From a virus, in the IMG/VR virus record IMGVR_UViG_3300031718_000019, positions 1 to 42,154 of that record: a DNA stretch of 42,154 bases; one strand, given 5' to 3'. Under the pieces are notes generated by a model. It was given only the letters and a program-made list of their open reading frames with translations. It was not told the DNA's origin and did not search any database. Positions within the stretch are counted from its first letter, which is position 1. Every line of letters starts with the position of its first letter. The position numbers and the translations under genes are program-made. Of this stretch, positions 37,982 through 42,154 are shown one piece after another.

Positions 37982-38137
37982 ATGCAAGCCCGCAAGACTT
38001 ACTGCAAACATGGCCACCCATTTAGTGGTGACAACCTAATGCTGCGTAATAATCGTGGTAGGGACTGCCGAATATGCCACCGTATACAAGGCCGTAAAGC
38101 GGCTGCGAGATTACATGCCAGAACGAGCAGTAGCTAG
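37982..38137 (+). pseudogene. C-terminal zinc tail of the frameshifted HNH gene
   Basis: A 51-codon frame in the -1 frame relative to the HNH gene encodes a tail with CKHGHPFSGDN and CRICHRIQGRK. This is the zinc-binding end that normally follows the core in HNH_3-type phage endonucleases. Joining the two frames near 37964-37975 would restore a continuous product of about 150 residues. There is no strong ribosome-binding site for it as a separate gene. No typical slippery heptamer is seen, so mutation is more likely than programmed shifting. Confidence 0.6.
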
Positions 38138-38444
38138 AGGAGTAACGTTTGATTGTTCTGCAGACCGGCATCACATGTGCCAGGATAGTAAGTGTGCTTG
38201 TATATGTCATCTGCCTGCGAGGGATGTCGTACAGAAGACTGATCCACCCATCATGGAGGCACCTCCTGAAGGGCCTACAGTCACTGGGTCAGTATGCCCT
38301 AAATGTAATACCCAGCCTAGGCCAGGCGATAAGTTCTGCAGGTGGGACGGTAGCAGGTTAATGGAAGGCGGGTTCTGTGGAGCCTGTCAAGCGGTGACCT
38401 TACTGGCAGATCACTATTGCTGGAGCTGCAGTGCCAAACTCTAA
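38115..38444 (+). CDS. Double zinc-ribbon protein
   Basis: The ATG at 38115 gives 109 residues. An upstream in-frame start would lie mostly within the HNH tail, so this one is preferred, although its ribosome-binding site is weak. The first part has a dense Cys/His cluster (HHMCQDSKCACICH at 19-32). The second part has CPKC...FC at 61-75 and CGAC...CWSC at 88-105, a double zinc ribbon. Proteins like this often bridge nucleic acid or proteins. No enzymatic domain is present. It overlaps the next gene by 14 bases. Confidence 0.6.
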   Translation: MPERAVARGVTFDCSADRHHMCQDSKCACICHLPARDVVQKTDPPIMEAPPEGPTVTGSVCPKCNTQPRPGDKFCRWDGSRLMEGGFCGACQAVTLLADHYCWSCSAKL

Positions 38445-38706
38445 GCTGGCTACACTGGAACAGTACTACACCATGATGGACCGGCGCCCGGACAAGTTTA
38501 CCCCTGAGCAGGTACAGTTTCAGAAGGATGCCGATGGCTACCCATGTTGTGCCTGTGTGCATTGGTTCTGGAACCCACTGACAGGGAGTATGGTGTGTGA
38601 AGTGATGCGCCCAGACAGTGAAGATGAGATCGTACCGGCTGACTGGACGTGCCAATTTTTTACCCGAGACTATGAGACATTCCCTAAAATGGAGGAACCT
38701 AAATGA
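38431..38706 (+). CDS. Small Cys-containing hypothetical protein
   Basis: This is a 91-residue protein starting at a GTG inside the previous gene's end. It has a CCAC around residue 39 and two more Cys before residue 75 (MVCEVMRP, WTCQFF), which could make a zinc site. Its first part is helical and charged (TLEQYYTMMDRRPDKFTPEQVQFQ). No family is recognised. It overlaps the next gene by ATGA, so these small genes are probably read as one coupled unit. Confidence 0.5.
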   Translation: MPNSKLATLEQYYTMMDRRPDKFTPEQVQFQKDADGYPCCACVHWFWNPLTGSMVCEVMRPDSEDEIVPADWTCQFFTRDYETFPKMEEPK

Positions 38707-39071
38707 CTAGCTACCATAGTTGGAGCCAGGCCATGTACCCGTGGGACCTAGCGAAGTGTGGTTGCTGTATGTTGATGCATGCAGACGTTGTTGAGAACGT
38801 TAGTAAGTTCTGCAAAGACCAAGCGGCCCACGAAGAGATGCGGGATGTGATCACTGAGCAGGGACTGGGGGAGTTTTACAAGGCTCGTATCCAGGACTGG
38901 CGTAATGGCTACCACGGCCCTGAGTCACCTGAGGCCACTAAGTTTCTAGCAGATAACCTGGAGCGGGCTGTGGCCATCCGGGAACTGTTCCGGGACGAGT
39001 ATGCCAATAACCCTGCGCCACCTGAGCAGATGGAGTTAGCGCTTGAGCCAGTGGCTGCACCAGAGGTATAG
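38703..39071 (+). CDS. Hypothetical helical protein (122 residues)
   Basis: The start overlaps the previous stop (ATGA). The protein has a short Cys cluster (KCGCC at 18-22), then long helices (NVSKFCKDQAAHEEMRDVITEQ and ATKFLADNLERAVAIRELFRDEY). No family is recognised. It overlaps the SprT-like gene by 29 bases, suggesting co-translation. Confidence 0.5.
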   Translation: MTSYHSWSQAMYPWDLAKCGCCMLMHADVVENVSKFCKDQAAHEEMRDVITEQGLGEFYKARIQDWRNGYHGPESPEATKFLADNLERAVAIRELFRDEYANNPAPPEQMELALEPVAAPEV

Positions 39072-39351
39072 CACTTTTAACCGGATGTATTTTGGGGGCA
39101 GGCTGCCACGTGACACTGTGCTGATGTGGACCACCCGGTTGCCTCCTAAGGTGTGTGCGCGTAAATATAAGTTAGAGAGTGGCCCACAGCTTATATTGTT
39201 CAATCACAAGTTGGAGCCCTGGCAGGACGTGATTGAGATGAGCTTGCTCCATGAGATGGCCCACATGGCCACGGTTAACAACCATGGCCGCAGGTGGCAA
39301 TCTGAAATGCTGCGCCTCGCCAAGGCAGGCGCCTTCCGCGATAGGTGGTGA
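39043..39351 (+). CDS. SprT-like zinc metallopeptidase
   Basis: The start is a TTG at 39043 with GGAG seven bases before it, and it is needed to include YSTFNRMYFGGRLP, the usual SprT opening. The 102-residue protein has the zinc motif HEMAH (His70, Glu71, His74) and the later NNHGRRW with His81 as third ligand. SprT/Spartan proteases degrade proteins crosslinked to DNA. A phage copy could protect replicating DNA, or counter a host defence that traps proteins on DNA. It is shorter than typical SprT and lacks a visible C-terminal zinc ribbon. Confidence 0.85.
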   Translation: MSQWLHQRYSTFNRMYFGGRLPRDTVLMWTTRLPPKVCARKYKLESGPQLILFNHKLEPWQDVIEMSLLHEMAHMATVNNHGRRWQSEMLRLAKAGAFRDRW

Positions 39352-39433
39352 CCTCCCATGTGCTACTAACTTGCCTGCCGTAGTGGCAGAGGTCTGTTAC
39401 GCTGTATTCCATAATATGGCGATTGGAGACACT

Positions 39434-39547
39434 ATGCACAAGATGGTTAGCTGGCTAGACCTGAACTACCGCATGGTCATGTTAATTTTAATGGCCTACG
39501 AGGTGATCATGCTGACTGTGCTCGTTGTAGTGGAAGTGGCCAAGTGA
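39434..39547 (+). CDS. Tiny single-pass membrane protein
   Basis: The ATG at 39434 has GGAG five bases before it. An in-frame extension of 61 codons upstream is off-frame sequence over the SprT gene and is rejected. The 37-residue product is almost all one hydrophobic helix (RMVMLILMAYEVIMLTVLVVV) with a charged N-terminus. Similar small proteins act as holins, antiholins or membrane regulators, but size alone cannot decide. It overlaps the glycosyltransferase by GTGA. Confidence 0.55.
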   Translation: MHKMVSWLDLNYRMVMLILMAYEVIMLTVLVVVEVAK

Positions 39548-40161
39548 TTGATGTATACCTGAGATGTGCGCCGCAGAACTGGATTCGTGGAGGCATGGCT
39601 ATAACGTGTATAGCTTGGTGGCGCGATCAGCTGGATGTAAAGCTACATATTATTGCAGCCGAGGGATCATGCCTTGAAGAAGTAAGTTTAGATTGCCTTG
39701 AGGAGGTAAGTGTAGCTAGAGCTAAAGTGCTGCCACTGGACAACTTTCACTGGGCCTCACGCGCTTATGCGGATACCCAGGCACAGTCAACACCCTATGT
39801 GCTGACCGATGACGACCGGCTGCCGATAGGTGGGAAGTGGCTGGAGCGGGCACTGGCACTGTGGAATAGGCACAGTGACTACACAATGTTGTGCCCAGTA
39901 AGTTATATTCCGGTGGAGCGTCCCCCTGAGCATGTTGGGGCAGACGAGGTAGTCGGTGCCAACAATTCGTGTGGGGCGCCATACTTTGCTGCCCCCCACC
40001 AGATTCCCTATGATACGTTCGCTGGGCCAGCTAACCAGCAAGATCAGATTGTGTGTGCATGGATGCGCCAGCACAACGTGAAGCACGGCTGGATGAGGGA
40101 TGTCTATAATTTGCACCTGGGTTTTGGGCACAGTCAAGTAGGTCCCACAGGAGTATACTAA
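39544..40161 (+). CDS. GT2-like glycosyltransferase
   Basis: The GTG start overlaps the previous stop (GTGA). The 205-residue protein has a GT-A-like layout: an N-terminal beta-alpha part (MAITCIAWWRDQLDVKLHIIAAEG), then YVLTDDDRLP at 85-94 with the Asp triad (89-91) expected to bind the metal-sugar nucleotide. A later segment with conserved His/Trp (QDQIVCAWMRQHNVKHGWMRD) fits the acceptor side. The target could be phage DNA bases, or host surface glycans changed to block other phages. It lacks a membrane anchor. A 24-base tandem repeat lies in the N-terminal half. Confidence 0.7.
   Translation: MIDVYLRCAPQNWIRGGMAITCIAWWRDQLDVKLHIIAAEGSCLEEVSLDCLEEVSVARAKVLPLDNFHWASRAYADTQAQSTPYVLTDDDRLPIGGKWLERALALWNRHSDYTMLCPVSYIPVERPPEHVGADEVVGANNSCGAPYFAAPHQIPYDTFAGPANQQDQIVCAWMRQHNVKHGWMRDVYNLHLGFGHSQVGPTGVY
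39671..39718 (+). repeat. 24-base imperfect tandem repeat inside the glycosyltransferase
   Basis: Two copies of a 24-base unit (39671-39694 and 39695-39718) encode CLEEVSLD and CLEEVSVA. They differ at a few bases, are in frame, and so lengthen the protein without breaking it. The duplication is probably recent. Confidence 0.8.
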
Positions 40162-40164
40162 CCT

Positions 40165-40485
40165 GTGAACACTGTAACTTATGAACGTTCTGGACCGCTG
40201 AGCATGGCACTATTGCAAGACGCTTACTATGTGCTGGTATGGGGCTACACTGAGCCTGACACCATTAAATGTTCCCGAGCCACCAAAGCTAAACTGATTA
40301 CCGACCTATTCCCTGACGCTCACCTGGATAACGATAGAGTAATCCGGTTCTGCAACGCCACCCTTGAGTACGATGACACCCTGGACGACCACACTATTAT
40401 AATCTGCTATACCGAGCCCCCTGAATATTTCAAACAGCACAAGTGTGCCTATCAAGTACGGGTAACACTTACTGAACCTGGTTGA
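40165..40485 (+). CDS. Hypothetical protein (106 residues)
   Basis: The GTG start lies three bases after the glycosyltransferase stop, with AGGAG further upstream at about 11 bases. The protein has a helix (PLSMALLQDAYYVLVWGY), then mixed strands with Asp/Glu patches (DAHLDNDRVIRFCNATLEYDDTLDDHTIII). There is no membrane or signal segment. No family is recognised. It is the last gene before a 480-base stretch without a clear gene. Confidence 0.5.
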   Translation: MNTVTYERSGPLSMALLQDAYYVLVWGYTEPDTIKCSRATKAKLITDLFPDAHLDNDRVIRFCNATLEYDDTLDDHTIIICYTEPPEYFKQHKCAYQVRVTLTEPG

Positions 40486-40968
40486 GCATAATTTACCCAC
40501 TAATTTTTACGCCTACTAAGGCATAGACATCCACGCGCACAGCGTAGATATAGACACGTAGCTCGACCTACGAGAGATGGGGTACCCGTAGTAGTAGCAC
40601 GTGGCGCGTGACACGTAACGCTAACGTAACTATGCCTATCGCTAACGTATCTGGCCATCTACTACACGTGTAGGACCGTGTGCGTGCGGCTGCGGCAACG
40701 TATATATGTGCGAGCGTGTAACGATTACGCGTACAGTGTAATTACTACTACTGCTACGACTGCTACGGATGCGCAAGGTGTTGATAACAAAGGGTTGGCG
40801 CATGTGGCCATGCGTGTGCACTACGCAATGTGCCGTTTGAGAGAAAACAAGCGGCAGACTCAGGCGAGCCTCAGTTAGTAACGCATGTACGTACACGGTG
40901 TTAACAGCATCGGAAGCGTATGAGTCAACCACTGAGGATATCTAGAGTGTACGGTGTGGGGGTGACAC
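40486..40968. other. Gene-poor region with CGTA/ACGT-rich repeats
   Basis: Nothing convincing is coded here. A 66-codon GTG-start frame at 40678-40878 exists but has no good ribosome-binding site. The 483 bases are enriched in CGTA, TACG and ACGT words. CGCTAACGTA occurs twice (40619-40628 and 40640-40649, 21 bases apart), and short palindromes such as ACACGTGT, GTAATTAC and GTACGTAC are present. This may be a replication origin, an operator region or an early promoter area. Confidence 0.55.
40619..40649 (+). repeat. Pair of CGCTAACGTA direct repeats, 21 bases apart
   Basis: Two perfect 10-base copies start 21 bases apart, about two turns of the DNA helix, which would put both copies on one face. 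GTAACG words flank them. Such spacing is typical of dimer-binding operators or iterons, but no binding protein can be named. Confidence 0.6.
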
Positions 40969-41349
40969 ATGCCACATCGTAAACATGATAGCGCGTGGAA
41001 ACAGTTTGAAACGTTTGGGGTTACGGTACGTCGAGAACGTCCCCTGAGGGATGCCGATGGACACGTGAGCAAACGTTACGAATTGCCAGCGACGGCGGCA
41101 GAGCGGGCCTTGGGACGTGGTCCTAGGTTCACACTGGCACCGCAGCACAAGGGTTCACGCGGTATCAAGCGGGATTCGCCTATCGGTGAGTTACAGTTGC
41201 CACACGTGCATACGGGTGAACGTCTACTCTCACAAGAGGAAACGTATTCACAAGCGCAGTGTACGTGCGGTAAACCGGCAGATAAGAACAGTATGTTTTG
41301 TGGAGACTGTAACTCAGCGACTAGGCGTTACTTAGCGAAGTTTAGCTAA
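40969..41349 (+). CDS. Basic protein with C-terminal zinc ribbon
   Basis: This is a 126-residue protein with a GGGGGTGAC before the ATG. It is basic through its first 70 residues (several Arg/Lys/His clusters). It ends in a compact zinc-ribbon motif CTCGKPADKNSMFCGDC (Cys98, Cys100, Cys111, Cys114). The fold suggests binding to nucleic acid. It lies between two gene-poor regions, as if it acts on them. No exact family is recognised. Confidence 0.55.
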   Translation: MPHRKHDSAWKQFETFGVTVRRERPLRDADGHVSKRYELPATAAERALGRGPRFTLAPQHKGSRGIKRDSPIGELQLPHVHTGERLLSQEETYSQAQCTCGKPADKNSMFCGDCNSATRRYLAKFS

Positions 41350-41373
41350 GTGTGCGGGTAGTCACTCGCACAC
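41350..41373 (+). terminator. Hairpin just after the zinc-ribbon gene
   Basis: GTGTGCG (41350-41356) pairs with CGCACAC (41367-41373) around a ten-base loop, directly after the stop codon at 41347-41349. It may end the transcript, but no T run follows, so termination is uncertain. Confidence 0.4.
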
Positions 41374-41832
41374 CGTACATTCTGGGTTCGCTTCCCATAC
41401 GTTGGGTGAACATAGGGCATTGCCCATGTGCACATTAGTTCGCAACCGTGTGCATGGTAATTCGTGCAATGATAACCGCGCCTATGTGTGGGAGTCACTA
41501 TCTTGGCACACTGCGCACCAATTAGCCATTTTGGCGCACGTGGTACCATTCCGCGCATTGCGAGCGGAGCAATCGTGCTACGTGTTACGGGTAAGCCGCA
41601 GAGAAAGTGTGGGATAGTGTGGGGAATCCGATTCGCGTATTGTCCGCGAGAGTATTGCTTTGCTGTATGTGCGTTCCGACGCACCGCTAGCGAGAGAAAA
41701 CGCTATGTGCGGTTCGCCTTCACAAACGTATGCAGAGAGAGCCAATACCGGCGCTGTGGTCAGGTGCCAGCGGCAATAAAACGGCGGTCTGTCCGTAGCG
41801 TGGCTACGGTACACTGTGGGAGGGTTACGTAT
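41374..41832. other. Second gene-poor, palindrome-rich region
   Basis: This region of about 460 bases contains no gene I can support. A long frame (41488 to 41943) exists, but its residues before 41833 are not protein-like and it has no ribosome-binding site there. Small stems are visible, for example ATTGC/GCAAT near 41555, TAGCG/CGCTA near 41690 and CCGTAGC/GCTACGG near 41800. Like 40486-40968, it may hold regulatory signals or a small untranslated RNA. Confidence 0.5.
41801..41828 (+). repeat. Leader motif copy 1
   Basis: TGGCTACGGTAC (41801-41812), a five-base spacer and GGGAGGGTTAC (41818-41828) precede the gene at 41833. The same two blocks recur before 41999 (copy 2). Confidence 0.75.
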
Positions 41833-41943
41833 ATGCTTGATATCATTGGATATACGCTGCTTTGGATGCTGTTCTTTGCGGTAGTAGCAGTCATCCAAGA
41901 GCGTGAAGAGCGCGAGCGCAGGCGTAACTGTAAGCGTGAGTGA
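41833..41943 (+). CDS. Tiny membrane protein with charged tail (36 residues)
   Basis: The ATG at 41833 follows the GGGAGGG of the repeated leader. A hydrophobic helix (IIGYTLLWMLFFAVVAVI) covers residues 4-21 and is followed by a strongly charged Glu/Arg tail (QEREERERRRN). Small single-pass proteins like this can be lysis regulators or exclusion proteins. The tail would lie in the cytoplasm. No family is recognised. Confidence 0.6.
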   Translation: MLDIIGYTLLWMLFFAVVAVIQEREERERRRNCKRE

Positions 41944-41971
41944 CCCTCGCGCAGTGTACCGTACGTCACAG

Positions 41972-41994
41972 TGGCTACGGTACGGGAGGGTTAC
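41972..41994 (+). repeat. Leader motif copy 2
   Basis: TGGCTACGGTAC (41972-41983) and GGGAGGGTTAC (41984-41994) repeat the leader before 41833, here with no spacer, in front of the gene at 41999. Confidence 0.75.
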
Positions 41995-41998
41995 AAAC

Positions 41999-42154
41999 AT
42001 GACAAATGATGCACAAGCAGGTAAGTCAGTATCGGGTCAGTTCACTGAGGCCGTCAAGGGGCAGACTGGCCCTGACGCGCAAGCGTCGTTAGGGCGTCCT
42101 GTTGGTAAGCCCATGATTGCGCTCCTGATTCTGTTCGCTGTGTTGGATGCTATC
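41999..42154 (+). CDS. Partial small membrane protein
   Basis: An ATG after the repeated GGGAGGGTTAC leader opens 52 codons and runs off the end. The first 35 residues are polar (Gln/Gly/Ser/Ala). A hydrophobic segment (PMIALLILFAVLDAI) begins near residue 38, so a membrane helix is likely. The rest and the function are unknown because of the truncation. Confidence 0.6.
   Translation, partial: MTNDAQAGKSVSGQFTEAVKGQTGPDAQASLGRPVGKPMIALLILFAVLDAI

Noticed and set aside
39251-39433. Long upstream extension of the tiny membrane gene at 39434
   Set aside because: It runs over the SprT gene in another frame and has no ribosome-binding site; the ATG at 39434 does.
40678-40878. 66-codon frame with a GTG start
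   Set aside because: No ribosome-binding site and a residue pattern dominated by the local CGTA/ACT repeats. Kept only as a note under the gene-poor region.
41374-41412. T-arm-like stretch (GGGTTCGCTTCCCA) suggesting a tRNA
   Set aside because: No matching D-arm, anticodon arm or acceptor stem is found upstream, and one T-stem pair is mismatched.
41488-41832. Upstream extension of the 41833 gene to a 151-residue frame
   Set aside because: The residues are not protein-like, no ribosome-binding site precedes the early start, and a good one precedes 41833.
1-42154. CRISPR array, diversity-generating retroelement, integrase or transposase
   Set aside because: No regularly spaced direct repeats, reverse transcriptase, integrase or transposase motifs were seen anywhere in the window.

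Overview
The window is a contiguous 42 kb piece of a tailed double-stranded DNA phage with a short-tailed (podovirus) structural module. There is no tape-measure or major tail-tube gene. The order portal, scaffold, capsid, adaptor, nozzle, internal virion proteins, fibre resembles that of T7-like phages. Replication is by a family A DNA polymerase, and no phage RNA polymerase gene lies in the window. Both ends cut through genes, so this is not a complete genome unless it is circularly permuted. The host is probably a Gram-negative bacterium. The evidence is a lipobox protein, several Sec-type signal peptides (many ending in Ala-Gln, a style I associate with Acidobacteriota and some Proteobacteria) and a DUF2778-type cell-wall enzyme. 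The host assignment is inference only.

Layout. Bases 1-5290 are on the plus strand: the tail end of an unknown gene, a small protein, a large uracil-DNA glycosylase/DNA polymerase A fusion, then small genes including a lipoprotein, an exported protein and an HNH endonuclease. Bases 5331-36794 are on the minus strand and read right to left as one long late operon with many 1-4 base start/stop overlaps. Its order is two small Zn-finger-like or unknown genes, large terminase, portal, scaffold, major capsid protein, adaptor-like protein, nozzle-like protein, four or five internal virion-type proteins, a large fibre, a series of exported adhesin-like or beta-helix proteins, two small membrane proteins and a DUF2778 peptidoglycan enzyme. 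The two arms converge at about 5290-5330. Bases 36865-42154 are plus strand again, diverging from the late operon. They hold a basic protein, small zinc-ribbon proteins, a broken HNH gene, a SprT-like protease, a glycosyltransferase, tiny membrane proteins and two ORF-poor stretches with unusual CGTA/ACGT-rich sequence.

The most unusual signals are these. (1) At least six very small Arg/Lys/Gly-rich proteins (18-58 residues) are threaded between the virion genes, most with good ribosome-binding sites and three of them within 550 bases. Together they look like an undescribed set of packaged DNA-condensing or capsid-lining peptides. (2) Six proteins in the fibre/late region carry N-terminal signal peptides, which is odd for virion or tail proteins. 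(3) A family-4-type Fe-S uracil-DNA glycosylase is fused to a proofreading DNA polymerase that has unusual residues in motifs B and C. (4) About 5 kb of the fibre region (11.5-16.6 kb) has different word usage from the rest of the phage, and the change falls inside the fibre gene, which suggests a recently swapped receptor module. Several homing-type endonucleases (three HNH, one LAGLIDADG) are also scattered through the genome, one of them frameshifted.
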